A stretch of 21,168 nucleotides of DNA from F23-B02 sp963627445 (GTDB taxonomy: Bacteria; Bacillota; Clostridia; Oscillospirales; Oscillospiraceae): positions 1 through 21,168 of the forward strand of contig CAVGBM010000009.1 of NCBI GenBank assembly GCA_963627445.1. Reading direction: 5' to 3'. The number at the start of each line of letters is the position of its first letter. Position 1 is the stretch's first letter. Below, one piece after another: positions 1 through 7,425 of the stretch. Under the pieces are notes generated by a model. That model saw nothing but the letters and a program-made list of their open reading frames with translations, searched no databases and was not told the origin of the DNA. The translations under genes were made by a program, and so were the position numbers.

Positions 1-146
1 CCCCCTCTCGGGTGGTGTAGCTGACCGCCTCGCCCCTTGCTTAATGCTAATATAGTGCAAACAATGCATATCTGTCAAGTTTTTGAAACAAAATCTATAT
101 ACTTTCAGTCGGGGAAATGGTATTATCATAGCCGGAGGTGCTGCAG

Positions 147-1004
147 ATGATATTTGTTTACCCCGATTTTTATTTTGACTTTTCCTGCACCGCATCACGC
201 TGCCGACATAGCTGCTGCCGTGGCTGGGAGATAGACATAGACGAGGACACGCTGGCACTTTACGACGCACTTACGGACGACATTGGCGACACGGTGCGGC
301 GCAGCATCGAGCGCACGCCGACACCGCATTTTGCGCTCACGGAAAGCGAGGACTGCCCGTTTTTGCAGCCGGACGGCCTGTGCAGGCTCATACTCACGCT
401 CGGCGAGGAAAGCCTTTGCGATATCTGCGCCGAGCACCCGAGGTTTTATAACGAGCACCCCGACCGCATCGAGGCGGGGCTCGGCCTGTGCTGCGAGGAG
501 GCGGTGCGCCTGCTTTTAGAGCGGGACACGCCGCTTGCGCTCATCGTCGAGACCGACGGCGAAGTGCCCGAGCATATACTGCGTGACGACATTTTCGCCA
601 TCCTTGCCGAGCAGGGCGTGCCGCTATCCGAGCGCATGGACAGGACGCTCACGCTTGTCGGGGCAAAAATGCCCGACTTCACGCTCTCGCAAATTGCCGA
701 GCTTTATCTCGGCCTTGAGCGGCTCGACGACGAGTGGACGAGCTGCCTCGAGCGCCTTAAGGTCGACTCTCCGCTGCCGCAGCCGGAGGGGATAAAGTAC
801 GAGCGCCTGGCGGAATATTTCGTTTACCGCCACTTTGATGCCGAGCGTCCGCAGACCCTTCCCTTTGCTTTTTTGAGCGTGCGGCTGCTGTGCGCGCTCG
901 AAAAACTGTGCCCGCAGGAGCTAAGCGAGCTTGTGCGGCTTTACTCATCGGAGATCGAATATTCGGACGAAAATGTCGAAAAGGTACAGAATGTGCTGCT
1001 ATAA
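147..1004 (+). CDS. FliB-family (flagellin lysine-N-methylase-like) cysteine-cluster protein
   Basis: A 285-residue protein with the cysteine pattern of the FliB/YkgJ group: C14, C19 and the CC pair at 23-24 followed by GW, then CPFL at 70-73, C79, C91/C94 followed by HPRF, and a CC at 115-116 followed by EEAVRLLL. In the family these cysteines probably bind a metal or Fe-S cluster; the best-known member methylates lysines of flagellin. The ATG at 147 is preferred over an in-frame GTG at 138 because GGAGG at 134-138 lies 8 bases before it and overlaps the GTG. It is shorter than many FliB proteins, and no flagellar gene is visible nearby, so the target may be different. It stands alone: a separate promoter follows at 1051. 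No convincing promoter of its own was found, only a TATACT at 98-103. The family call is fairly secure; the methylase activity is only by family name. Confidence 0.75.
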   Translation: MIFVYPDFYFDFSCTASRCRHSCCRGWEIDIDEDTLALYDALTDDIGDTVRRSIERTPTPHFALTESEDCPFLQPDGLCRLILTLGEESLCDICAEHPRFYNEHPDRIEAGLGLCCEEAVRLLLERDTPLALIVETDGEVPEHILRDDIFAILAEQGVPLSERMDRTLTLVGAKMPDFTLSQIAELYLGLERLDDEWTSCLERLKVDSPLPQPEGIKYERLAEYFVYRHFDAERPQTLPFAFLSVRLLCALEKLCPQELSELVRLYSSEIEYSDENVEKVQNVLL

Positions 1005-1050
1005 CGGCAAAAAGAACCAACAATTTTCGTCAATTTCTTAACGCTGTCTA

Positions 1051-1079
1051 TTGAAAATTCGGGAGCGGGAGCATATAAT
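1051..1079 (+). promoter_or_regulatory. Sigma-A type promoter of the aldehyde oxidoreductase operon
   Basis: TTGAAA at 1051-1056 and TATAAT at 1074-1079 are separated by exactly 17 bases. The predicted transcription start is near 1086, giving a leader of about 58 bases before the ATG at 1144. No operator or riboswitch is evident in the leader. The near-consensus form suggests strong or constitutive expression of the downstream five-gene operon. Confidence 0.75.
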
Positions 1080-1143
1080 TGCTATTATATAAAGTATAGC
1101 CGGTGGATCGGCGTAATCAAATTTCAACATACGAGGGGATTAT

Positions 1144-2865
1144 ATGGCAAATTACTCGGCGTACATGGACAAGGTCATATTGTTTGACCTTGGGACACAG
1201 GAGACCTCGGTCTTGCCGTGGTCGGATGAGGACAGGTGCAGATACATAGGCGGCAGCGCGATGGCGGCAAAGCTTTTGGAGAGCAGCAAAAACGCCGCCG
1301 ACCTTATCGTCATCACCACCGGCCCTCTCACAGGCACGGGCGCACCGGGCTCAAACTACTTTAACATCTCGGCAGTGTCGCCGCTGACGGGCGAGGTGTC
1401 CCATTCAAGCTGCGGCGGCAACTTCGGCCTTTATCTCAAGAAGGCCGGCATCGACGCACTGGTCTTAAAGGGCTCATGCGAAAAGCCCATGTGGCTCAGC
1501 ATACTCAATGAGCACTTCACACTGCACAAGGCAACCGGCCTTTGGGGAAAGACCGTCTCCACGACCAATGCAGAGCTCCAGGCGGCGATCGATGAGGAGC
1601 GCAACTGCCGCGTCAAGTGCGGCATGCTCGCCATCGGCCCTGCGGGCGAAAACGGAGCCGCGATCGCGACGGTCGCAAGCGGCGATAACGATGCCTGCAC
1701 ATGCTCACTGGGCGCAGTGTTCGGCGCAAAGAAGCTCAAGGCGATAGTCGTCACCGGCAACCACGACATCAGCGTTGCCGACGAGGAAAAGGCGCTTGAA
1801 AACCACAAGCAGTGGGCGCAGCATCTTAACGCTCACCCCATCACCGGCGAGCTTCTGCCCAAGCGCGGCAGCATCGGCTTTGTCGAGCGTTTGCAGGAGG
1901 TGAGTTTACTTCCGACGGAGAACTTCTCCAAGGCAAGCTGCGACTTCGCGCACGAGATAGGCGGCGAGGTGTTCGCCGACAAGTACAATGTCGTCAACCG
2001 CGGCTGCACCTACTGCCCGATAAGGTGCGAGCGCACTGCTATGTGTGAGGGCGAGGTCGTAAAAGGTCCGAGCCTTAACGCAGCGGTGCTCCTGGGCAGC
2101 AATATCTTAAATTCCGACATGAAGCTCATCGTCCGCTGGACCAAGGAGCTGCACGAGCTCGGCCTTGACCTTACGCATACGGCGAAGGCCATCGCATGGG
2201 CGATGCAGGCTCGCGTCGAGGGCGTTTGGAAAACCGAGCTTCAGTTTGGCATAACAACGAACATTTCCGACACCTTTGCAGCCATCGCCCTCAAAACCGG
2301 CATCGGAGAGGAGCTGGCCATGGGCTGCGCCGCCCTCGGCAAGAAGTACGGCGGTGAGTTTGCGTACATGTTCACAGACCTTGCAGGCGCAGCAGCAAAG
2401 ACCTATGTCGGCTTTAACGGCGCGCTGGCTGACTATGCCGAGCGCTACATGGACGCAGCCTTGAACGCAGGCCAGTGCCCCTATGTCGCGCTGGCGCTCA
2501 TCCCCGCATTTATGGTCGAAAAGCCCCGCGGCCTGAAGGCCGCAGCCGCAAGGAAGCTTGCTCCGCTCGCACCGGTTGCTGCAAAGATAATAAGCGTCCT
2601 GCCCGAAACGGTCGGCGACAGGCTGCCCGCGACCTTCCTCACGAGGGAGCTTCGCTACTCTGTCGGCATGAGCCTCACGCTTGACGCTCTCGTTAAGACC
2701 GGCACGGCTGACGCAGTCGAGCTTCCCAGGCCCATGCTCAAGGCATACAAGGCGGCAAACGCATTCTCTGTCAAAGACTGCGTTGCAAAGCTCAAGGAGA
2801 CTGCCGAGAAGCTTGGCAGCATGGATAAAGACGAGCTTTTAGCAAAGCTCGGCATCAAGGAATAA
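1144..2865 (+). CDS. Aldehyde:ferredoxin oxidoreductase family protein (probable tungstopterin enzyme)
   Basis: A 573-residue member of the AOR family, which oxidises aldehydes to acids at a tungsten (or molybdenum) bis-pterin site with a nearby [4Fe-4S] cluster. The N-terminal domain has the family layout (LFDLGT near 14, YIGGSAMAAKLL near 34, TGPLTGTGAPGS near 59, VSPLTGE near 78). The cluster motif CTYCPIRC gives C288, C291 and C295, the same spacing and numbering as in the archaeal enzyme; C445 (NAGQC) is the likely fourth ligand. The start has an AGGGG ribosome site about 7 bases upstream. It is the first gene of an operon with a polyferredoxin and NuoE/F/G-like subunits, suggesting that electrons pass to NAD+ and ferredoxin rather than to ferredoxin alone. 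Established knowledge: bifurcating tungsten oxidoreductases of this kind are described from gut and other anaerobes. The substrate cannot be read from sequence, and a BamB-like aromatic-ring role is a less likely alternative. Confidence 0.88.
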   Translation: MANYSAYMDKVILFDLGTQETSVLPWSDEDRCRYIGGSAMAAKLLESSKNAADLIVITTGPLTGTGAPGSNYFNISAVSPLTGEVSHSSCGGNFGLYLKKAGIDALVLKGSCEKPMWLSILNEHFTLHKATGLWGKTVSTTNAELQAAIDEERNCRVKCGMLAIGPAGENGAAIATVASGDNDACTCSLGAVFGAKKLKAIVVTGNHDISVADEEKALENHKQWAQHLNAHPITGELLPKRGSIGFVERLQEVSLLPTENFSKASCDFAHEIGGEVFADKYNVVNRGCTYCPIRCERTAMCEGEVVKGPSLNAAVLLGSNILNSDMKLIVRWTKELHELGLDLTHTAKAIAWAMQARVEGVWKTELQFGITTNISDTFAAIALKTGIGEELAMGCAALGKKYGGEFAYMFTDLAGAAAKTYVGFNGALADYAERYMDAALNAGQCPYVALALIPAFMVEKPRGLKAAAARKLAPLAPVAAKIISVLPETVGDRLPATFLTRELRYSVGMSLTLDALVKTGTADAVELPRPMLKAYKAANAFSVKDCVAKLKETAEKLGSMDKDELLAKLGIKE

Positions 2866-2878
2866 GGGGGGCGAGGTC

Positions 2879-3319
2879 ATGGCATACAGAATTAACGAAA
2901 GCGTGTGCAACGGCTGCGACGCATGTGTCACCGCCTGTCCCACGCAGGCGATCTCCGGCGTGCAGCACGAGGTGCACACCATTGATCCGGATAAGTGCGT
3001 ATCCTGCAATCTGTGCATGAATCTGTGCAAGAACTTTGCGATAAGAAGCGGCATGCAAAACGAGATAATCGAGCATGACGAGTGGCCGATCCCGCATGTC
3101 GACCCCGCAGTCTGCAACGGCTGCTCGGCCTGCGTCGAGATATGCCCCATGTATGTGCTGCGCCTTTCCGAGCCCAAATTCAGGGGCGACACCGGCACGA
3201 TAGCCGAGCTTACGGACGTTGACCTTTGCATCGGCTGCGAAAAGTGCGCCAAGCACTGCCCCGTGGGCGCTATCACTATGGTCAAGCGCCTTGTTGCAAA
3301 CGAGAAGGAGGAAGAGTAA
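2879..3319 (+). CDS. Four-cluster polyferredoxin, electron-transfer small subunit
   Basis: A 146-residue protein with four CxxCxxCxxxC motifs (C10-C20, C40-C50, C79-C89, C117-C127), so it should carry four [4Fe-4S] clusters arranged as two tandem bacterial-ferredoxin units. The second motif ends in CK rather than CP. It begins 13 bases after the oxidoreductase stop, with a G-rich ribosome site, and its TAA overlaps the next ATG by one base (TAATG), so it is probably translationally coupled. By comparison with WorS/BamC-type small subunits it is likely the wire between the oxidoreductase and the NuoE/F/G-like module. It has no membrane segment and no signal peptide. Confidence 0.88.
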   Translation: MAYRINESVCNGCDACVTACPTQAISGVQHEVHTIDPDKCVSCNLCMNLCKNFAIRSGMQNEIIEHDEWPIPHVDPAVCNGCSACVEICPMYVLRLSEPKFRGDTGTIAELTDVDLCIGCEKCAKHCPVGAITMVKRLVANEKEEE

Positions 3320-3804
3320 TGCCCGGGATAGATTATGCATTCATCGACTCCGTGCTCGAGCAGCACGGCTATGATAAAACCAGGATAATCGCTATCATGC
3401 AGGATATCCAGAAGCAGTACCGCTATCTGCCCAGAGAGGTCATTGTCTACATCGGCGAAAAGCTGCACATGACTCCGGCAAAGCTCTACGGTGTTGCGAC
3501 ATTTTATAAGAACTTCTCGCTCGACCCCAAGGGTAAGTATGTCATCAAGGTCTGCGACGGCACGGCGTGCCATGTCCGCAAGTCGGCGGATATCCAGCAG
3601 GCGTTTCTTGACAGCACCGGCATGACGACCGACGACAGTATGTCCTCCGACGGCCTGTTTTCCATCGAGCGTGTCGCCTGCCTGGGCGCATGCGGCCTCG
3701 CTCCGGTGTGCATGGTCAACGATATCGTCCATGCGCAGATGACGCCGAAAGAGGCTCGCAGACTTATTGCTGAGTTAAGGGAGGCTGAGAAGGATGAAGC
3801 TTGA
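3319..3804 (+). CDS. NuoE-like [2Fe-2S] thioredoxin-fold subunit (HydC/HndA type)
   Basis: A 161-residue protein with an N-terminal helical part (YLPREVIVYIGEKL near 36) and a C-terminal thioredoxin-like [2Fe-2S] fold. The expected ligands are all present: C79 and C84 (CDGTAC) and C121 and C125 (CLGAC). ATFYKNF near 60 is a NuoE hallmark. The ATG at 3319 is chosen because AGGAGG lies just upstream and it overlaps the polyferredoxin stop by one base; the frame stays open further upstream inside the polyferredoxin, but without family similarity. In NADH dehydrogenases and bifurcating hydrogenases this subunit holds a [2Fe-2S] centre next to the flavin subunit. It overlaps the following NuoF-like gene by 11 bases, so the two are made together. 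Confidence 0.92.
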   Translation: MPGIDYAFIDSVLEQHGYDKTRIIAIMQDIQKQYRYLPREVIVYIGEKLHMTPAKLYGVATFYKNFSLDPKGKYVIKVCDGTACHVRKSADIQQAFLDSTGMTTDDSMSSDGLFSIERVACLGACGLAPVCMVNDIVHAQMTPKEARRLIAELREAEKDEA

Positions 3805-5674
3805 ATCACGCAAACAGCTTGACGATCTGCGCGTAAAGGCCGCCGAGGCGCTTTCGGCGCAGAAGCATAAGATCTTGGTGTGCGCAGGCTCGGGCTGCAT
3901 AGCCAGCGGCTCGCTTAGCGTTTTTGAAAAGCTCAAGGCCGTCCTTGAGGACAAGGGCCTTGAGACCGAGATATGCCTTGAGGGGCATGTCGACCACGGC
4001 GACAGCGTCGGCGTTAAGAAAAGCGGCTGCCAGGGCTTTTGCGAAATTGGCCCGCTTGTGAAGATCGAGCCCGAGGGCTATCTCTACTGCAAGGTAAAGC
4101 CCGACGACTGCGAGGATATCGTGAACGAGACTATCGCAAACGGCAAGGTCGTTGAGAGACTTCTGTACACCTGCGACGATGTTACATACACAAAGCAGGA
4201 GGATATCCCGTTTTATAAAAATCAGATGCATGTCGCACTCGAGCACTGCGGCGAGATAAACGCCGAGAGCATCGACGAGTACATTGCCGTCGGCGGCTAC
4301 ACGGCGCTGGAAAAGGCGCTGTTTGACATGACCGGCGACGAGATAATAAGCGAGGTCTCCGACTCCGGCCTGCGCGGCCGCGGCGGTGCCGGCTTCCCCA
4401 CGGGCAAAAAGTGGGCGCAGGTCGCAGCGCATACGGAGACGAGCGAAAAATATGTCGTCTGCAACGGCGACGAGGGCGACCCGGGCGCATTCATGGACTG
4501 CTCTATCATGGAGGGCATCCCCCACAAGATGATCGAGGGCATGATAATCGCCGGTATCGCAACGGGCTCGGAAAACGGCTGCATCTATGTCCGTGCCGAG
4601 TACCCCCACGCGGTCGAGAGACTTACAAAGGCGATAGCTCAGGCTGAGGAGTACGGCCTTATCGGCGAGAACATCCTCGGCTCGGGCAAGAGCTTTAAGC
4701 TCAAGATAAACAAGGGCGCAGGCGCATTCGTCTGCGGCGAGGGCTCGGCCATGACGACCTCTATCGAGGGCAACCGCGGCACTCCCCGCACGAAGCCGCC
4801 CAGAAGCGTTGACCACGGCTTGTTCAACGCCCCCACCTGCCTTAACAATGTTGAGACCTTTGCAAATGTGCCAGGCATCATAAACAAGGGCTCAAAGTGG
4901 TTCAAGTCCATCGGCACCGAGGGCAGCGCAGGCACAAAGGCGTTCTCGCTGGCAGGCAATATCAAAAACACCGGCCTTATCGAGGTCCCCATGGGCACGA
5001 CGCTCAGGGAGATAGTTTTCGATATCGGCGGCGGCGTTAAGACCGGCAATTTCAAGTCCGTTCAGGTCGGCGGCCCCTCCGGCGGCTGCCTCACCGAGGA
5101 GCATCTTGACCTGCCGATGGACTACGACTCGCTCAAGAAGATAGGAGCCATCATGGGCTCCGGTGGCCTTGTCGTCATGGGCGACGATACCTGCATGGTC
5201 GAGATAGCCCGCTTCTTCATGAGCTTCACAAAGAACGAGTCCTGCGGTAAGTGCACCACCTGCCGCATGGGCATCCCCAAGATACAGGCCATCCTTGAGC
5301 GCATAACTCAGGGCGAGGGCACGATGGAGGATCTCGATGAGCTCGAAAAGCTTTCAAAGCTCGTCAAGACCTGCTCGCTGTGCGGCCTCGGCAAGACGGC
5401 GACAAACCCCGTCATGAGCACCCTGCGCTACTTCAAGGACGAGTACATTGCCCATGTTCAGGACAAAAAGTGTCCGGCTCATGTGTGCAAGCCGCTGTTT
5501 GAAATTAGGATAGACCCCGAAAAGTGCATAGGCTGCACCAAGTGCGCCGTCAACTGCGCAACGGGCGCGATCACCGGCAAGCTCATGCGCGCGCACAGCA
5601 TCGATCTCAGTAAGTGCACACGCTGCCGCACCTGCATTGACGGCTGTCCGACGGAAGCGATCGAGGAGGTATGA
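3794..5674 (+). CDS. NuoF-like FMN/NAD(H)-binding subunit of an electron-bifurcating complex (HydB type)
   Basis: A 626-residue, four-part subunit. Residues 25-115 are a thioredoxin-like [2Fe-2S] domain (C30, C35, C79, C83). Residues 150-450 are the flavin and NAD(H) domain, with GLRGRGGAGFPTG at 192, NGDEGDPGAF at 224 and the CGEGSAM loop at 314. Residues 484-530 carry the N3-type [4Fe-4S] site (CGKCTTC plus a later cysteine at 527 or 530). Residues 572-626 are a 2[4Fe-4S] ferredoxin module (C578-C588 and C608-C618). This layout is that of HydB/HndC-type subunits of bifurcating enzymes, where the flavin splits electrons between NAD+ and ferredoxin. The first ferredoxin motif ends in CA instead of CP. 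The gene overlaps both neighbours, ending in ATGA with the next one. The C-terminal module is strikingly like an internal segment of that next protein. Confidence 0.93.
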   Translation: MKLESRKQLDDLRVKAAEALSAQKHKILVCAGSGCIASGSLSVFEKLKAVLEDKGLETEICLEGHVDHGDSVGVKKSGCQGFCEIGPLVKIEPEGYLYCKVKPDDCEDIVNETIANGKVVERLLYTCDDVTYTKQEDIPFYKNQMHVALEHCGEINAESIDEYIAVGGYTALEKALFDMTGDEIISEVSDSGLRGRGGAGFPTGKKWAQVAAHTETSEKYVVCNGDEGDPGAFMDCSIMEGIPHKMIEGMIIAGIATGSENGCIYVRAEYPHAVERLTKAIAQAEEYGLIGENILGSGKSFKLKINKGAGAFVCGEGSAMTTSIEGNRGTPRTKPPRSVDHGLFNAPTCLNNVETFANVPGIINKGSKWFKSIGTEGSAGTKAFSLAGNIKNTGLIEVPMGTTLREIVFDIGGGVKTGNFKSVQVGGPSGGCLTEEHLDLPMDYDSLKKIGAIMGSGGLVVMGDDTCMVEIARFFMSFTKNESCGKCTTCRMGIPKIQAILERITQGEGTMEDLDELEKLSKLVKTCSLCGLGKTATNPVMSTLRYFKDEYIAHVQDKKCPAHVCKPLFEIRIDPEKCIGCTKCAVNCATGAITGKLMRAHSIDLSKCTRCRTCIDGCPTEAIEEV

Positions 5675-5676
5675 GT

Positions 5677-7359
5677 ATGAGTCACATGATCATAGACGGC
5701 ATCAAGTGCGAATTTGAAAATGCCCGCAATGTTCTCGAGGTCGCTTTGAATAACGGCATCGATATCCCCAACCTGTGCTACTGCGAAAGCCTGACCACCT
5801 ATGGCGGCTGCCGCCTGTGCGTTATCGAAAACGAGCGCGGCGGCATCGAGGCTGCCTGCACGATGGTGCCCAAGGACGGTGCAGTCGTGCGCACGAACAC
5901 CGCCCAGCTGCGTGAGTTTCGCCAGGGTATCCTGCAGCTGCTGCTCGAAGGCCACCGCACCGAGTGCGCCACCTGCCCGCAGTCAGGCAAGTGCAAGCTC
6001 CAGGACTACGCAAAGCGCTACGGCGTAGCCGATGTCAAGCCCGTCGACTACTGCCGCGAGCCCATTGACGACAGCTCTCCCGCCGTTGTCATCGACCCAT
6101 CGAAGTGCATCCTCTGCGGCAAGTGCACAAGAACTTGCCTGCAGCTGCAGAATGTAAACGCGATAGATTTTATAAACCGCGGCAACGAAACGGTGCTCTC
6201 CTGCGGCGTTGGCTATAAGCTTGCCGACACCAACTGCACCTCCTGCGGCCAGTGCGCGGCAATGTGCCCCACCGGCGCGCTGACGATAAAGAGCGACGCT
6301 GCGAGAGTTTGGGATGCGCTGAACGACCCCGCGAAGAAGGTCGCAGTGCAGATAGCGCCCGCCGTGAAGCTCGGTGTTATCGAGGCGTTCGGCCTGCCCG
6401 CCACCGCACAGGTGATGGGCAAGATGGTCACGGCGCTCAGGCTCATGGGCGCAGACTATGTCTTTGACGCTTCCATGAGCGCATATCAGACCGTTCTGGA
6501 GGAAGCCGACGACTTTAAGACCCGCAAAAAGGGCGGCACGGTGCTTAGCTCTTATTGCCCGGCTTGGGTAAAGCATGTCGAGTGCGACCACCCCGAGCTC
6601 AAGGACAGACTGTCCGCCGCCGGCTCGCCCATGCAGATCTGCGGAACGCTCATCCGCCGCAAGTACCCTGACGAGAACCTCGTCTCCGTTGCGGTCATGA
6701 GCTGCGCCGCCGCAAAGGCGGAAGCACTCAGGGAGGAAAACATAAAGGACGGCAAGAAGCCCGTTGATATCGTCATCACCACGCAGGAACTCATCGGCAT
6801 GATCCGTGAGTACGGCATGAGCTTTGCCGCTCTGCCTGACACGCCGACCGATAACTTCTTTGCGCAGGTCACGGGCGATAAGTGCAAGACCCCCGTGGCG
6901 CTCCGCATCGACCCGGATAAGTGCATCGGCTGCACCAAGTGCGCCCGCCGCTGCCCCGTCGGCGCGATCACCGGCAAGGCAAAGACGGCGCATGTCATCG
7001 ACATGGATAAGTGCATCCGCTGCCGCACCTGCATGCTCGGCTGCCCGAAGGACGCTATCGAGAATGTCTCGCTCGACGGCAAGACAAAGGTCGCCGTTGT
7101 GAACGGCCTTGCAAATGCCGACAAGCTGATGGAGAAGATCGCTTCCGGCGAGGAAAAGTACGATTTCGTCGAGGTCATGGCATGCCCCAAGGGCTGCCCC
7201 GGCGGCGGCGGTCAGCCGGAGGAATGCATCTTCGGCAAGCCCGACCGCAGCACCGGCACGTTTGAGCTCGACTTCACCTTCCCCGAACAGCCCGCCGAGC
7301 TCATCGATGTCAAAACCTTCGTCAAAGGCAAAAACAAAGAGCTCTTCAGAGTCAGATAA
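5677..7359 (+). CDS. HydA/NuoG-like Fe-S subunit with degenerate H-cluster domain and inserted ferredoxin module
   Basis: A 560-residue subunit. Order: a NuoG-type [2Fe-2S] domain (C34, C45, C48, C61), a His-ligated [4Fe-4S] site (H93, C97, C100, C106), a 2[4Fe-4S] ferredoxin domain (C144-C154, C187-C197), then an [FeFe]-hydrogenase-type domain from about 222. Its L1 motif reads SSYCPAW (Y293 replaces the proton-relay cysteine), L2 reads MSCAAAKAE (A346 replaces the conserved lysine), and L3 (MACPKGCPGGGGQP, 501-514) is intact. All four cysteines that hold the cubane remain (C294, C343, C503, C507). The usual FGATGGVMEAALR segment is missing; a second ferredoxin module occupies about 408-464. 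Start: AGGAGG at 5664-5669 fits the ATG at 5677 better than the one at 5671. It probably gathers electrons from the aldehyde enzyme rather than making H2, but that is inference. Confidence 0.88.
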   Translation: MSHMIIDGIKCEFENARNVLEVALNNGIDIPNLCYCESLTTYGGCRLCVIENERGGIEAACTMVPKDGAVVRTNTAQLREFRQGILQLLLEGHRTECATCPQSGKCKLQDYAKRYGVADVKPVDYCREPIDDSSPAVVIDPSKCILCGKCTRTCLQLQNVNAIDFINRGNETVLSCGVGYKLADTNCTSCGQCAAMCPTGALTIKSDAARVWDALNDPAKKVAVQIAPAVKLGVIEAFGLPATAQVMGKMVTALRLMGADYVFDASMSAYQTVLEEADDFKTRKKGGTVLSSYCPAWVKHVECDHPELKDRLSAAGSPMQICGTLIRRKYPDENLVSVAVMSCAAAKAEALREENIKDGKKPVDIVITTQELIGMIREYGMSFAALPDTPTDNFFAQVTGDKCKTPVALRIDPDKCIGCTKCARRCPVGAITGKAKTAHVIDMDKCIRCRTCMLGCPKDAIENVSLDGKTKVAVVNGLANADKLMEKIASGEEKYDFVEVMACPKGCPGGGGQPEECIFGKPDRSTGTFELDFTFPEQPAELIDVKTFVKGKNKELFRVR

Positions 7360-7367
7360 ACGCAAAC

Positions 7368-7397
7368 AAAAAAGCTCCCCCATCGGGGAGCTTTTTT
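7368..7397. terminator. Bidirectional intrinsic terminator between convergent operons
   Basis: AGCTCCCC at 7373-7380 pairs with GGGGAGCT at 7385-7392 around a four-base loop. It is flanked by an A-run (7368-7373) and a T-run (7392-7397), so it works in both directions. It ends the aldehyde oxidoreductase operon (+) and the Na/Pi symporter gene (-). A weaker ATGCC/GGCAT hairpin follows at 7397-7411. Confidence 0.9.
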
Positions 7398-7425
7398 ATG
7401 CCCAAAAGGCATAATTAATTTAATT

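Noticed and set aside
1..40. Possible relation of the left edge (CGCCCCTTG at about 30-40) to the small-RNA promoter region, or a reverse copy of the fold-back end
   Set aside because: The match is only about nine bases with no stem or promoter conservation, so chance is sufficient.
2839..3732. Minus-strand open frame of 297 codons opposite the polyferredoxin and NuoE-like genes
   Set aside because: It runs antisense across two genes with conserved cysteine motifs and has no credible start or family.
3806..4816. Minus-strand open frame of 336 codons opposite the NuoF-like gene
   Set aside because: Antisense shadow of a well-supported gene; composition is alanine- and leucine-rich with no recognisable domain.
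5677..7359. A functional H2-evolving [FeFe]-hydrogenase
   Set aside because: The proton-relay cysteine and the conserved lysine are replaced and part of the active-site pocket is missing, so an active H-cluster is unlikely.
5983..7383. Long minus-strand open frame of 466 codons opposite the HydA/NuoG-like gene
   Set aside because: It is antisense to a gene with clear Fe-S motifs, is low-complexity (Ala, Gly, Asp, Leu) as expected of GC-rich antisense, and has no family similarity.
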